Part shown: one piece after another, positions 1 through 9,807 of the stretch
Layout: the number at the start of each line of letters is the position of its first letter
How positions within the stretch are numbered: the stretch's first letter is position 1
Assembly: GCF_000379025.1 (NCBI RefSeq)
Contig: NZ_KB900618.1
Location: 176,640 to 240,639, forward strand
Direction: 5' to 3'
DNA from: Orenia marismortui DSM 5156
GTDB lineage: Bacteria > Bacillota > Halanaerobiia > Halobacteroidales > Halobacteroidaceae
Length of the DNA stretch: 64,000 nucleotides
Program-made: the position numbers and the translations under genes
The notes under the pieces: model-generated
Seen by the model: only the letters and a program-made list of their open reading frames with translations
What the model was told of the DNA's origin: nothing
Database searches by the model: none

Positions 1-102
1 AGTATCTTTTCGAAAATAACCCTCTTTTGCCCATGCTAAGGGAGTGTTTGAAATTATACTCAAGCAGATTATCAGTATTACTATTCTATATATTCTATAC
101 AT
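1..102 (-). CDS. N-terminus of an exported protein (cut by left edge)
   Basis: An ATG at 102 (reverse strand) follows a good ribosome binding site (AAGGTGG, complement of 108-114) at 5 nt spacing and opens a frame with no stop to the window edge (34 codons). The peptide begins MYRIYR and continues with a hydrophobic stretch ending PLAWA before KEGYF. This is a classic signal peptide with an A-x-A cleavage site around residue 25. The mature protein lies outside the window, so its function cannot be named. Confidence 0.6.
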   Translation of the reverse strand, partial: MYRIYRIVILIICLSIISNTPLAWAKEGYFRKDT

Positions 103-223
103 ATATACCACCTTGCTTTGAACTTTATAATTCAATAATCATATAATATCATATTTGAAAGTTAATTCCTAAATCAATTATTTCCTGTTATTAATAAATT
201 TTCTCTTATCATCATTTTTAATT

Positions 224-1192
224 CTACTCTAGTTTGTCTAAAATAAAATCAATCTTAGTCATCGAATGAACAAATTGATTAGGATCTTCTTTCAAATACC
301 ATAGATAAGATCTTCTTAAACCTTCTTCTAAACTAGTAGCTGGTAAATATATCTCATCTTCTTTTAACCTTTCTGTACTTAAGATAAAATTAATATTTCT
401 AAAAGGAAAGAAATCTTTAGAAACTAAGTTGAATTGCTTTCGAAATTCTTTGTCTACTTTTATTAAATTAACATCTTTTCTTGTTACCTCCATTATTTTA
501 TTTATTAAACCTTCCCAAGTAATCTTTTCAGGATGTGTTAGGTTATAGGCTTTTCCAAGAGAAGCTTTAGAAAGTGCTCCCTTTTCAAAACTCTTTACTA
601 GGTCCCAAATATAGATGAATTGAACTTTCTTTTTAATGTCTGGAATTGGAATAGGCTGACCTTTAAGTACTCTATCAAAAAAGTAAACTTCACGATATAA
701 ATTATTCTCCTCACCATAAATATAAGTTGGTCTAAAGATAGTAATAGGAAACTTTTCTTCTTTATATAGCTTAAAGAGGTGATCTTCTGCCTTGGCTTTT
801 GCTAATCCATACTCTCCCCAGTGTGGATTGGTACCTCTTGGATAGTTTTCAGATATAAGTTCTTGATTTGGTTTTGGTATATAAACTGCTCCTGAGCTAC
901 AAAAGACATATCTCTTTAATTCTTCTTTGTTAATTATTTTAATTAATGATTCTACATCTTCTCTAGTATAAGCTGAAATATCAAAGATATAATTATATTT
1001 TCTATCACTAAGTTTATCTTTTAAATCTTTAATAGAGTGTCTATTACCAGTTAAATGATTTTTTACTCCTGAGTAATCTAACTTCTTTTTCCCTCTAGTA
1101 AATATATCTACTTCATAAGCTTTTGAAATTAAATATTTAGCTAATGACTTACTAACAAACTCAGTACCACCCATAACTAACACTTTTTTCAT
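224..1192 (-). CDS. NAD-dependent epimerase/dehydratase family protein
   Basis: This 322-residue protein is an extended short-chain dehydrogenase with an N-terminal Rossmann fold. The dinucleotide loop GGTEFVS is at residues 8-14 (the family usually has GGTxFxG), and Y128-x-x-x-K132 preceded by Ser 99/100 forms the catalytic set. Relatives act on nucleotide sugars or bind mRNA in chloroplasts (CSP41-like), so the substrate is open. It starts 3 nt after the stop of the upstream GDYXXLXY gene and probably belongs to the same transcript, though no functional link to those membrane proteins is obvious. Confidence 0.8.
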   Translation of the reverse strand: MKKVLVMGGTEFVSKSLAKYLISKAYEVDIFTRGKKKLDYSGVKNHLTGNRHSIKDLKDKLSDRKYNYIFDISAYTREDVESLIKIINKEELKRYVFCSSGAVYIPKPNQELISENYPRGTNPHWGEYGLAKAKAEDHLFKLYKEEKFPITIFRPTYIYGEENNLYREVYFFDRVLKGQPIPIPDIKKKVQFIYIWDLVKSFEKGALSKASLGKAYNLTHPEKITWEGLINKIMEVTRKDVNLIKVDKEFRKQFNLVSKDFFPFRNINFILSTERLKEDEIYLPATSLEEGLRRSYLWYLKEDPNQFVHSMTKIDFILDKLE

Positions 1193-1194
1193 AA

Positions 1195-1782
1195 TTAGTC
1201 CTCCCGATGATTCTCTTTATGTTCTTTAATAAACTCTATGATTGCTTGGTTATCTAGATAAAGTTCTTCAATAACTGCAGCTCCTGATTTAACTCTGACT
1301 TTAATATATGTATTTGGATTTTCTTCCCTGTTGAGTTTTCTATATAATTTTTCAACTAGAGGAGCTATATTTTCATCCAAATAATATCTTTCAAAGGGTA
1401 AATCTAGATATATTTTATTCTCCTTTCTATTAATATAAGTAACTTTGGCTTTAATATAAGAAGATCCTGTTGGAACTTCTAGAGTCGCCTTAGTAAAATA
1501 AGCAAATCCTTCTTGATTCTTTTTTAGGTGGGCATAAATTTCATCACCTCGGCTGATATTCAACCTGCTTTCTGGTAAAGGAGCATAATCTTCTCTTATA
1601 TCTAAGGCCACATAACGACCTCTATAAGGGTCATAAGGATCTATAGGAGCTGTTTTGAATTTAAAACTTTCCCCTTGCCTTAAGATTAATTCTCTTTTAA
1701 TAATCATAGATGCAGGTACTGTTAATTGAATAATAACTATAATTAGAAATAGAATCACAAGTTTCGGTCTATTAATCTTCAT
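1195..1782 (-). CDS. GDYXXLXY-family membrane-anchored protein
   Basis: This is a protein of about 195 residues with one N-terminal membrane segment (about residues 7-27) followed by an extracytoplasmic domain. The stretch DPYRGRYVALDI matches the signature that names the GDYXXLXY family. I chose the ATG at 1782 because GAGGTG lies 6 nt upstream. A GTG at 1791 would lie inside that binding site. Its start overlaps the end of the DUF2157 gene by about 11 nt, which indicates translational coupling. The two families are commonly neighbours; their biochemical role is unknown. Confidence 0.78.
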   Translation of the reverse strand: MKINRPKLVILFLIIVIIQLTVPASMIIKRELILRQGESFKFKTAPIDPYDPYRGRYVALDIREDYAPLPESRLNISRGDEIYAHLKKNQEGFAYFTKATLEVPTGSSYIKAKVTYINRKENKIYLDLPFERYYLDENIAPLVEKLYRKLNREENPNTYIKVRVKSGAAVIEELYLDNQAIIEFIKEHKENHRED

Positions 1783-3037
1783 TTTTTTCACCTCTATTCT
1801 TGCTTAAGAAGATATTACTAGCTAAAATAAATAAACCTAAAATTATAAAGATCAGAGCTCTTGTTAGAAAGGTAATTTCAAACATGAAGAAAAACCTACT
1901 TATTATTTGTATTGATATAATCAACATTCCTAAATTGGCTTTTCCTATCTTCTTTTCTTTAATTCCATAAACTATAATTAATATGCCTAAATAAAATAAA
2001 TAAGCATTATAGATAAAGATCCTTAAGCTTGGAATCAAAAAAGTAAAAATTACTAGTAAAGGCAAAATAGCTAAACTTAATATAAGCTTATTAAAGCTGT
2101 TATAATACTTAACTGCTAAGAATACACAAGCAGCAAAGAATAAAACCGCTAAAAAATAATCAATAAAAGCCGCATTGAAGATTTCTATATTATCTACATC
2201 TTCAAAGCCTTGTATATAGCTAATAATTAATATACCTAACAGACCTATAGTCTGTAATGGTTTTTCTAATAATTTGTCTCCTTTGTTCATGAATAAAGAA
2301 CCTAGCAAATATATAAGCACAAAATAACTACTATAAGATAGGGTCACTAATCCAGAATTATCCCATTCCAAACTTAAGCTAGTAGCTATAATAGAAGCTA
2401 GGATAACTTCCCACAATAATAGTAAATTGGAATTTGAGTAAAGATCTTTTTTAAATCTTTTAAAATAGTAAGGCAGTATTAAGCCTATTAAAGGCCAAAT
2501 AAATAGCACTTCCATAGTATTATTAAGATTAATTCCCCAAATACTTATTCCAAGTACATAGATAAAAGATGGAAGAGTTACTTGGGCTAGATAAATAATA
2601 GGTAAATTTAATAACATCAGTACTAAAATAAAGTTATTAAAGTCCCCTGGTAAGTTATAAGTTTGGCTGATTAAAGCAATTGCTGCTCCAAGGATAAAGA
2701 TTAAGAAGGTTGTGCTACCTTCTTTCCATGGTCTGGATTTGTCATTATAGATAACCCACCCCACAAAGATTTGCGTACTAATTAAAGATAGAAAAATGAT
2801 AATAGTTCTAGTTAAACGAGTAAGTTGTAGCCAATTATGGGCTAATAATAGAATAATGCCTGAACCAATTAAAATTGTTCCCAAAATACTAAAGATATTT
2901 AATCCAAATCCTTTCCAATCTCTTTCAGTTACTGGCCCATAATGTTCTTTTATAAGCTTGGCAGTATCTGCTGAGATTATATCTTGCTGTACTAACTTAG
3001 GCAATTCTTTATAAAGCCAAGAAATTTCTTTTTTCAT
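1772..3037 (-). CDS. DUF2157 domain multi-pass membrane protein
   Basis: This 421-residue protein has a soluble N-terminal segment of about 45 residues (start MKKEISWLYKELPKLVQQ) that matches the DUF2157 domain. About ten to twelve hydrophobic helices follow, and the tail is charged (KNRGEKNED). It is the first gene of a probable three-gene transcript with the GDYXXLXY protein and the epimerase. The start is an ATG behind AAAGGAGGG. Function is unknown in the family; pairing with GDYXXLXY is the usual context. Confidence 0.82.
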   Translation of the reverse strand: MKKEISWLYKELPKLVQQDIISADTAKLIKEHYGPVTERDWKGFGLNIFSILGTILIGSGIILLLAHNWLQLTRLTRTIIIFLSLISTQIFVGWVIYNDKSRPWKEGSTTFLIFILGAAIALISQTYNLPGDFNNFILVLMLLNLPIIYLAQVTLPSFIYVLGISIWGINLNNTMEVLFIWPLIGLILPYYFKRFKKDLYSNSNLLLLWEVILASIIATSLSLEWDNSGLVTLSYSSYFVLIYLLGSLFMNKGDKLLEKPLQTIGLLGILIISYIQGFEDVDNIEIFNAAFIDYFLAVLFFAACVFLAVKYYNSFNKLILSLAILPLLVIFTFLIPSLRIFIYNAYLFYLGILIIVYGIKEKKIGKANLGMLIISIQIISRFFFMFEITFLTRALIFIILGLFILASNIFLSKNRGEKNED

Positions 3038-3940
3038 TATTTCCCTCCTTTGGTACTAAGTCTTTTATTTATATATAGTCTAATACAGACTAATATATTT
3101 ATTCTGTTACTTCATTAATAGATTAGTAACAGACTTAAATTCTAATTTCCCTCTTATACCTAATTGTTCCTTTAATCTACGGTTGAAATTTTTAGATTTT
3201 ACTTAATTTTTAATTATATAATTACCTTTTAAATTTTAGTTCAACAATGAACTTTGTGATTAACAATAATTTAAGATTTTAATTAGCACATAAAAACAAA
3301 TATTAAATTATAAAAAAACACTTTGAAACCACGAATTATCACAAATAGTAATTAGCTATTGGCTAGTAGCAAATTTATTGCGAAAGGTCTTTTTTAAAGA
3401 TCTAGAGAATTAGTCAGTGATTGATTCACCCTAAGAGAACTTCCTCGTAGAAGAGCCTAGATTTTTTATTTTTGAAGTTGAAATTTAAAATACATTTAAA
3501 AACAAGTAAAATCCATTATTTAGCCACAGATAACACAGCTCTGTGAAAAAAGTTATATTTTACTTCTTGATCAACTAGTCTTGGGCTAATGAAATGCGGA
3601 TAAAGGTTAAAAGATAAAAAAACTAGTTTATCAATGATTTAAATACTAATTGACACTAATAAATAACAAGAGATTCAATTTATTGTTTAAAATGGTTTTG
3701 AATTAATTTGTGGAGATTTGTGTGCCTTCGTGGTAAAAAATTAATCTTTAAATCTTTAAAATAATTTAGACATATTTTGACGCTGATTAAATTCCGATTT
3801 AAAACCTTAATAAGCTTTTATTCTTTAATCAGATTTTTTCTGCATCCACCACCTCAAGAGTACTCCTTCAATTGTAGGAAAGCACACTTTGGTTTAGAAA
3901 ACTTGGTATATATCTTTGATTAAAAATCAAAACAGGGATA
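3038..3940. other. Long gene-poor spacer with degenerate repeats
   Basis: No frame here has both a plausible ribosome binding site and a coding signature. The region holds a seven-base-periodic stretch (TAGCTATTGGCTAGTAGC around 3355-3372), an inverted-repeat element at 3522-3737, and a 26-base stretch (3579-3604) that recurs with 23 of 26 matches at 58411-58436. It looks like decayed non-coding repeats between the divergent DUF2157 and plsC genes. Confidence 0.5.
3522..3737. repeat. Dispersed element bounded by CCACAGAT-type inverted ends
   Basis: The left end reads AGCCACAGATAACACAG and the right end GTGTGCCTTCGTGGTAAA, which is an imperfect inverted match. A similar pair bounds 31741-32015. 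No open frame lies inside. Ends of this kind appear as intergenic remnants in many bacterial genomes. That comparison is from memory and not tested here. Confidence 0.35.
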
Positions 3941-3956
3941 TGAAAATGAATATCAT

Positions 3957-3986
3957 TTGCAAAATAATGTCTGTTCATGATATACT
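3957..3986 (+). promoter_or_regulatory. Putative sigma-A promoter of plsC
   Basis: TTGCAA at 3957-3962 and TATACT at 3981-3986 are separated by 18 nt, about 40 nt before the plsC start. Directly upstream, TGAAAATGAATATCA (3941-3955) matches 12 of the 14 fixed positions of the 7-1-7 Fur box. This is a weak hint of iron control only. Confidence 0.5.
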
Positions 3987-4026
3987 ATAACAAGATTAAA
4001 TACTTACAGAGAGGGGTACAAAAATA

Positions 4027-4611
4027 ATGAACTTAACCTATAGAATTGCAATTAATTTATTCAAAGTTTTTTATAGTTTAGGTTATAGACCTAAAATAAC
4101 AGGTAATCGAAAGGTTCCTAAAGATCAAGGTTTAATTGTAGTATCAAATCACATTAGTAATTATGATCCTCCTTTCTTAACAACTCTGTTAGATGGAAAG
4201 ATTAACTTTATGGCAAAGGAAGGATTATTCAAAAATAAATTCACTAGTTTTATATTGAAAAAATTAGGGGCTTTTCCTATTAAAAGAGGTGGAGTTGATA
4301 GAAGTGCGATTAGAAAAGCATTAGAAATATTAAAAGAAGATAAAATTTTAGGTATCTTCCCTGAAGGAACTAGAAGTAAAGATGGACAACTAAAAGAAGC
4401 TAAATTAGGGGCTACCATGCTTGCCCTTAAATCTAAAACTCCTATCCTTCCTATAGGAATCAAAGGTACTACAAATCCTTTTAAAAAGCTTATTACAGCT
4501 AATATTGGAGAAGTTTTTACCTTAGATGATTTTTATGATAAAAGATTATCTAAAGAGGAAATGAAGGAAGCCAGCTCTATAATAATGAATAAGATTAAAG
4601 AATTACTTTAA
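4027..4611 (+). CDS. plsC: 1-acyl-sn-glycerol-3-phosphate acyltransferase
   Basis: This 194-residue PlsC-type enzyme would transfer an acyl chain to the sn-2 position of lysophosphatidic acid at the inner membrane face. The catalytic H42-x4-D47 motif (NHISNYD) is intact. The other family motifs are GAFPIKRGG (81-89) and FPEGTRS (111-117). Length is normal for short bacterial PlsC proteins. It is monocistronic: its own promoter lies upstream, and a bidirectional terminator follows. The ribosome binding site GAGAGGGG precedes the ATG by about 10 nt. Confidence 0.9.
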   Translation: MNLTYRIAINLFKVFYSLGYRPKITGNRKVPKDQGLIVVSNHISNYDPPFLTTLLDGKINFMAKEGLFKNKFTSFILKKLGAFPIKRGGVDRSAIRKALEILKEDKILGIFPEGTRSKDGQLKEAKLGATMLALKSKTPILPIGIKGTTNPFKKLITANIGEVFTLDDFYDKRLSKEEMKEASSIIMNKIKELL

Positions 4612-4634
4612 AATATATTTACTATTATAATAAG

Positions 4635-4660
4635 AAGTGCCACTTAGATAAGTGGCACTT
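4635..4660. terminator. Bidirectional terminator, plsC / GH13 amylase
   Basis: AAGTGCCACTT and AAGTGGCACTT form an 11-bp perfect stem with an AGAT loop, placed between convergent genes. Confidence 0.8.
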
Positions 4661-4668
4661 TAGTTCTT

Positions 4669-6570
4669 TTAAATGGTAATTTCAAATAGTAGACTCTCTT
4701 TAGCATCTAACTCTATCTCTAATCTCCCCTCATTAAAATTATATAAGTTAGAATAGTTAAAGACTTCCTTAATTTCAGACTCTTCTCCAATCCCTAGAGG
4801 AAATACAGGAATTTCAACTTTAGTCCTATTATTATCTTGAGAAATAACCACTAAATATGCCTTCTCATCTGTAAATCTAGCATAAGATAATACATAACCT
4901 TGATCATATAAAAGCTTAAATCCTCCCTCTTGTAATACATCCTCTTCTTGCTTTAAGAGAGCTAATTTATTATACAGCTTATAATAATTTTGATTCTGTT
5001 TCTCTGCATCCCATTCCATTGGATAACGACATCCTTCAAAGGTATCTATACGGCCATCTAATCCAACTTCATCCCCATAATAAATATTTGGTGTTCCAGG
5101 AAAGGTAAAGAGCATCATTACAGCACCTCTATATTGATCCCAGGATATCTCCGGATTATTATGTAAACGATGAATATCATGACTATCAAATAGATTGAAT
5201 TGCAAATAGGCAATTTGATGGGGTAACCTAGCTAATTTCTGCATGAACATTTGACTAATATCTTTGGCTTTTTTCTTACTAGACTTGAACTTATAATCAG
5301 AGTTATTAAAGCTTAGAAAGCGGTCTAATTCTCCTAAAAATTGTCTTACTGGCCGACCAAAACCATAATAATTCATAGATGAATCCCACTCATCACCTCT
5401 TAAGAATTCTCGATCATCTGTCCAATGTTCACCTAAAATATAGGCTTGGGAATTTTCTTCTCTAATACTCTTTCGAATTTCTGGCCAAATTTCATGATGC
5501 ATCTGCTTTTCATTCATTCTTCCCATAGTATTAGCTACATCTAATCTCCAACCATCAATATTAAAGGGAGGTTTTAACCAATGTTTAATTACAGAATCTT
5601 CTCCTTGATAAATCATATCTCTTAACTCTTCAGAAGTGTAATTTAAAGTTGGTAGAGTATCTACCCCAGCCCAGCCATGATAATTATTATCTTCATCAAA
5701 ATAATAATACTCTCTCTCTTTAGAATCTTCATTATGATAGGCGCCGATATCTTTTGAATAGAATGATCCTTCCTTATTAAACCATTTATGGGCTGTTCCA
5801 GTATGATTAACTGAAGTATCAAGAATAATTCTCATATCATTTTTATGAAGTTCCTCTATAAGTTCTATTAATGCCTTATCTCCGCCAAAATGAGGATCAA
5901 CTTTAAAGTAATCTAAACAGTCATATTTATGGTGAGTAGCTGCATAAAAAATAGGATTTAAATATAATGCATTTACTCCTAATTCTTTCAAATAAGGAAT
6001 TTTAGCTTTAATTCCTTCTAAATCCCCACCAAAAAAATCTAAACAGAAAGAATCTTCATAATCACCAGGGATTTCACTCCAATCGCGTTGAATAGTTGGA
6101 TGACCATCAAATTCATATTCATTATCCTTAACATCATTAGCAGGATTGCCCTTATAGAACCTATCAGGAAAGATCTGATAAAATACTGTAGATTTTATCC
6201 ACTCTGGTGCTTTATATCCTGCTACTATTACAAAATCATAATCTTCAATGGGAATATGTGTACTAACTTCTAATTGATTATAAAAATAAGTTTCCTTTTG
6301 AGTAGAAATATAAAAATGATAATTAATACGTGGTTGAGATATTTTTAGTTTACAACTATAATATGTAAAGCCTTTCTTCTTTTGCTCCACTTTCATTTCA
6401 ATTAAATGATCATCACCATTTAAGACAGTACGTAAAAAAATTTTATCTACTGGTGCAGAAGATAAGACCCTTAATTTAATTTTGACTATATCTCCTAATT
6501 CTGGTGTTGGATTGTCGATGTAATATCTAGAACCATCTGAATAAATACTTTCTTTCCAATCAAAATTCAT
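4669..6570 (-). CDS. GH13 alpha-amylase (neopullulanase / cyclomaltodextrinase type)
   Basis: This 633-residue cytoplasmic glycosidase has no signal peptide. Residues 1-110 form a CBM34-like beta domain, as in neopullulanases. The TIM barrel begins at about residue 125 (FYQIFPDRF). Region I is DTSVNH (251-256), the nucleophile is D344 in GWRLDVAN, the acid/base is E381 in LGEHWTD, and the third acid is D465 in DSHD. The likely role is breaking down imported maltodextrins or cyclodextrins, or stored glycogen, which would fit the branching enzyme at 14.6 kb. Exact specificity cannot be read from the sequence. Confidence 0.88.
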   Translation of the reverse strand: MNFDWKESIYSDGSRYYIDNPTPELGDIVKIKLRVLSSAPVDKIFLRTVLNGDDHLIEMKVEQKKKGFTYYSCKLKISQPRINYHFYISTQKETYFYNQLEVSTHIPIEDYDFVIVAGYKAPEWIKSTVFYQIFPDRFYKGNPANDVKDNEYEFDGHPTIQRDWSEIPGDYEDSFCLDFFGGDLEGIKAKIPYLKELGVNALYLNPIFYAATHHKYDCLDYFKVDPHFGGDKALIELIEELHKNDMRIILDTSVNHTGTAHKWFNKEGSFYSKDIGAYHNEDSKEREYYYFDEDNNYHGWAGVDTLPTLNYTSEELRDMIYQGEDSVIKHWLKPPFNIDGWRLDVANTMGRMNEKQMHHEIWPEIRKSIREENSQAYILGEHWTDDREFLRGDEWDSSMNYYGFGRPVRQFLGELDRFLSFNNSDYKFKSSKKKAKDISQMFMQKLARLPHQIAYLQFNLFDSHDIHRLHNNPEISWDQYRGAVMMLFTFPGTPNIYYGDEVGLDGRIDTFEGCRYPMEWDAEKQNQNYYKLYNKLALLKQEEDVLQEGGFKLLYDQGYVLSYARFTDEKAYLVVISQDNNRTKVEIPVFPLGIGEESEIKEVFNYSNLYNFNEGRLEIELDAKESLLFEITI

Positions 6571-6650
6571 ATTATTATCCTCCTTTGAATATCACGAAAT
6601 CGTTTTCTTTATAAATTATTTTAACATAAGAAAATAACTTATACAATAAA

Positions 6651-6690
6651 AAACACAGTCTATTTACTTAAAAGTAAATAGACTGTGTTT
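6651..6690 (-). terminator. Terminator of the chemoreceptor gene
   Basis: A 19-bp perfect stem (AAACACAGTCTATTTACTT and its complement) has a 2-nt gap. A-rich sequence on the left gives the U-run on the reverse strand. Confidence 0.8.
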
Positions 6691-6755
6691 CAAAAGTATC
6701 TCTAATCATTTAAAAAGAAAAAACTATCTCTTATAATAAGGCTTAGATTACTATA

Positions 6756-8642
6756 TTATATTTTAAATTTATTAACTAAAGTTTGTAATTTTTGAGCCAT
6801 AACAGATAATTCTTGTGAAGAATTAGTTACTTCATCTGACATTTGTTGAATACCTTCTGAAGCCTCTGTAATTTCATCGCTATTTTTTGCTAAGCTTTGA
6901 GTAGCAGATGCAGTATGTTCAATTTGAGCTGATGTTTCTTCAGCAGCTTCTTCAATTTCTTTAAATACCTGGCCAGTTTCTTGAACTATTTCTTGTCCAG
7001 ATTCTGCTGTGCTTTTCACTTTCTCAATTGCTTTTATCCCTGTATTAGATTTTTCTTGGGTCTTATTAATTAGATTAGCTATTTTATCAGTAGCATTAGA
7101 AGTATCTTCAGCTAAAGCTCTAATCTCTTCTGCTACTACCGCAAATCCTTGTCCATGCTCTCCTGCTCTAGCAGCTTCTATTGCAGCATTTAAAGCTAAG
7201 AGATTAGTTTGTTCAGCAATAGTGGTTATCATCTCTACAATTTGCCCAATTTCTTTAGAGGTATCATCTAAATCATTAATAATAGTTACTGTTTCACCTA
7301 CTGTTTGATTTATATCTTTAATATTTGCAACTGTTTTTTCTATTTTTTCTCGTCCTATTCTAGTTTGAGAATTAGATTGCTGTGCAAAACTAGTTACTTC
7401 TTGAGCACTAGCCGAAATTTGTTGAATACTTGCAGACATATTTTCAATCAAATCATTGGTAGTCTCTATAGTAGCATTACCTTCTTCAGATGAAGCAGCT
7501 AATTCTTCACTATAAGCTGACAAATTTTCTGTAGTATCAAGTATATTGGCTACAATATCATGTAGGTTTCTAATCATTGTATTTAAAGCAGCTTGAATTT
7601 GACCAATTTCGTCTTCTTGAATATTCTCTACCGCTGTATTTAAATCTCCTTGAGCTACTTTAGAAATTAACTTTACTAATTTATTAATTGGATTTAATAA
7701 ATACTTTTTATTTATAATATATACTGCTAGACCTACCATAATTAAAACAAATAAGCTCATTCCTAAAATCACCAATTGCAATTTATTTTTTACTGCATAT
7801 GCTTCCTTAGACTTAATTTGAGCAAAAATAATACCATTAATTCTATCAACTGACACATATGAAGCTAATTTTTCTTCATAAGTATCAGAATCTTCATACT
7901 TTATTGATCCTTTCTTTGTTTCTAATGTAGATTTAAAATCAAAATCTTGCTTAATATTATATCCTTTTTTAACTAAACTATGATTAGGATGAGCAATAAT
8001 CTTTCCTTGGCTATTTACCATATAAGCATATCCTGTTTCTCCTATCTTTCTGCTAGCTACTGCTTGACTTAGTTGATCTAATGAAACATCTCCTGCTAAA
8101 ATACCAATAAATTCACCTTCACTATTTTCAACTGGTATAGCAGTAGTCATTATTGGATCTCCACTACCTGCATCTATAAAAACATCTGTCCAAATTAAGC
8201 TATCTTTTTCCATAGCTTTTTTATACCAGGGCCTTGTTGTTGGATCAAAGTCTGATCCTAAATCAACTTTAGGATAAATGATCATTTCCCCTTTAGCAGT
8301 AGCTAAGTATACATATTTAAAATGTGGATTTTCCTCTTTCACTTTTCTTACTATTTCTAAAGTATCTTTATTATTGCCACTCTTAATTTTATCAAATCTA
8401 GAAATTAATTTAATTACACCTTCTGTCTGATTAAAAAAATTATTTGCCTGCTGTTGTAAAGAACTGGCTACTTCTAGATTCTTTTCCTCCACTTGACTAG
8501 TCAATTCTTTAGAAACTAAATTATTAACAACTATACCTAACAACATCATGAAAATAATTAAAATACAAATTATACTCCCATTAACCTTAAATAATAAACT
8601 TTTATTCCATTTTAATTCATTTTCTTTTTTCATCTTATTCAC
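6756..8642 (-). CDS. Methyl-accepting chemotaxis protein (dCache sensor)
   Basis: This 628-residue receptor has membrane helix 1 at about residues 18-40. A periplasmic dCache-type domain follows, with [11 protein letters not shown] and the paired GDVSLDQLS region typical of the fold. Membrane helix 2 is at about 290-310, then a HAMP domain ([12 protein letters not shown]...) and a long coiled-coil signalling domain. The hairpin tip contains [19 protein letters not shown], which is invariant for docking CheA and CheW. dCache receptors often bind amino acids or organic acids. No chemotaxis or flagellar gene is nearby, and the gene appears monocistronic. Confidence 0.93.
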   Translation of the reverse strand: MNKMKKENELKWNKSLLFKVNGSIICILIIFMMLLGIVVNNLVSKELTSQVEEKNLEVASSLQQQANNFFNQTEGVIKLISRFDKIKSGNNKDTLEIVRKVKEENPHFKYVYLATAKGEMIIYPKVDLGSDFDPTTRPWYKKAMEKDSLIWTDVFIDAGSGDPIMTTAIPVENSEGEFIGILAGDVSLDQLSQAVASRKIGETGYAYMVNSQGKIIAHPNHSLVKKGYNIKQDFDFKSTLETKKGSIKYEDSDTYEEKLASYVSVDRINGIIFAQIKSKEAYAVKNKLQLVILGMSLFVLIMVGLAVYIINKKYLLNPINKLVKLISKVAQGDLNTAVENIQEDEIGQIQAALNTMIRNLHDIVANILDTTENLSAYSEELAASSEEGNATIETTNDLIENMSASIQQISASAQEVTSFAQQSNSQTRIGREKIEKTVANIKDINQTVGETVTIINDLDDTSKEIGQIVEMITTIAEQTNLLALNAAIEAARAGEHGQGFAVVAEEIRALAEDTSNATDKIANLINKTQEKSNTGIKAIEKVKSTAESGQEIVQETGQVFKEIEEAAEETSAQIEHTASATQSLAKNSDEITEASEGIQQMSDEVTNSSQELSVMAQKLQTLVNKFKI

Positions 8643-8870
8643 TCCTTATTGATAGATATGTAATTCTTATTTTCTCTTAGTCTTATTTACTTTGATCTAC
8701 TCGTTGATTTATTAATTATAAAAATCATCTTCCTGCTATCTGAAAAATAAATTAAATAAATAACTTTTATAACATAATTTTCTTTAAAAGATAATAAAAA
8801 AGATCCTTATATTAATATCAAATCTAAAAAATTATGCTCTATTAAGGTTAATTCTTTTGAGGAGATGAAC

Positions 8871-8912
8871 AATATTAACTGATAATATTTTAAAATATCA
8901 TCAGTTAATATT
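8871..8912 (-). terminator. Terminator of the serine dehydratase operon
   Basis: AATATTAACTGAT (8871-8883) pairs perfectly with ATCAGTTAATATT (8900-8912) around an AT-rich loop, just downstream of sdaAA. Confidence 0.65.
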
Positions 8913-8917
8913 CTATT

Positions 8918-9796
8918 CTAATCAGAAAACACTTCTTGATTAAGCTTACATGCTGTAGGTGTAGCAGCTAAGCCACCTAAAGAAGTCTCTTTTAGTTGAG
9001 GTGGTAAAGCTTCTCCAACCTTTTTCATAGCAATAATTACCTCATCAGCAGGAATAACACTATTGATTCCTGCCAAGGCCAGTTCTGCTGCAGTTAAAGC
9101 ATTACTTGCTCCACCAGCATTTCTCTTAATACAAGGAACTTCAACCAATCCAGCAACTGGATCACATACTAAGCCTAATATATTCTTCAACGCAATAGCT
9201 ACTGCATTAGCTATCTGTTCATTACTTCCCCCTAATAAATAAGTAATAGCTCCAGCAGCCATAGCAGCTGCAGAACCACATTCAGCTTGACATCCACCTT
9301 CGGCTCCAGAGACTGATGCCTGTTTAGCAATAATAAGCCCAATTCCAGAAGCTACAAATAAAGCATTTATTATCTCTTCATCCTTTTTTTCTCTATCTTC
9401 TGCAATAGTTAATAATGTTCCTGGCAAGATCCCACAAGAGCCTGCTGTAGGAACAGCTACAATTTTACCCATAGCAGCATTTACCTCTGCTACAGCTATA
9501 GATTTTGCAATAGCCGATGACATGATACTACCTGTAACTGATCGTCCACTTTTTTGTGCCTTATCAAGTAACTTAGCATCACCGCCAGTTAACCCACTAG
9601 TAGATTTAATATCTTTAGTCAAGCCTTCCTTAATAGCTTCTTTCATTACTTCTAAAGTATCTTTCATTTGCTTTCTAATTGCCTCTTCACTTTTATTGTT
9701 TAATTCTTTTTCTCTATTAATTATCACTTGAGCAATAGACAACTCTTCTTGTTTAGAAATCTCTATTAATTCAGCAATAGTTTTAAAGTTATACAT
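8918..9796 (-). CDS. sdaAA: L-serine dehydratase, iron-sulfur alpha subunit
   Basis: This 292-residue catalytic subunit of the oxygen-sensitive [4Fe-4S] L-serine ammonia-lyase converts L-serine to pyruvate and ammonia. Cluster-region cysteines are visible in AGSCGILPG, EGGCQAECG and LVCDPVAGLVEVPC, which are family hallmarks. It lies 11 nt after sdaAB, so the two subunits are co-expressed. The split alpha/beta architecture is usual in Firmicutes, in contrast to the fused enzyme of E. coli. Such an enzyme suits fermentative growth on amino acids. Confidence 0.95.
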   Translation of the reverse strand: MYNFKTIAELIEISKQEELSIAQVIINREKELNNKSEEAIRKQMKDTLEVMKEAIKEGLTKDIKSTSGLTGGDAKLLDKAQKSGRSVTGSIMSSAIAKSIAVAEVNAAMGKIVAVPTAGSCGILPGTLLTIAEDREKKDEEIINALFVASGIGLIIAKQASVSGAEGGCQAECGSAAAMAAGAITYLLGGSNEQIANAVAIALKNILGLVCDPVAGLVEVPCIKRNAGGASNALTAAELALAGINSVIPADEVIIAMKKVGEALPPQLKETSLGGLAATPTACKLNQEVFSD

Positions 9797-9807
9797 TCTA
9801 ATTCCTC

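Noticed and set aside
4161-4463. Reverse-strand frame inside plsC
   Set aside because: It lies wholly opposite a conserved enzyme, with no ribosome binding site.
7009-7493. Two forward frames inside the chemoreceptor gene
   Set aside because: They are antisense to the highly conserved signalling domain; composition follows the reverse gene.
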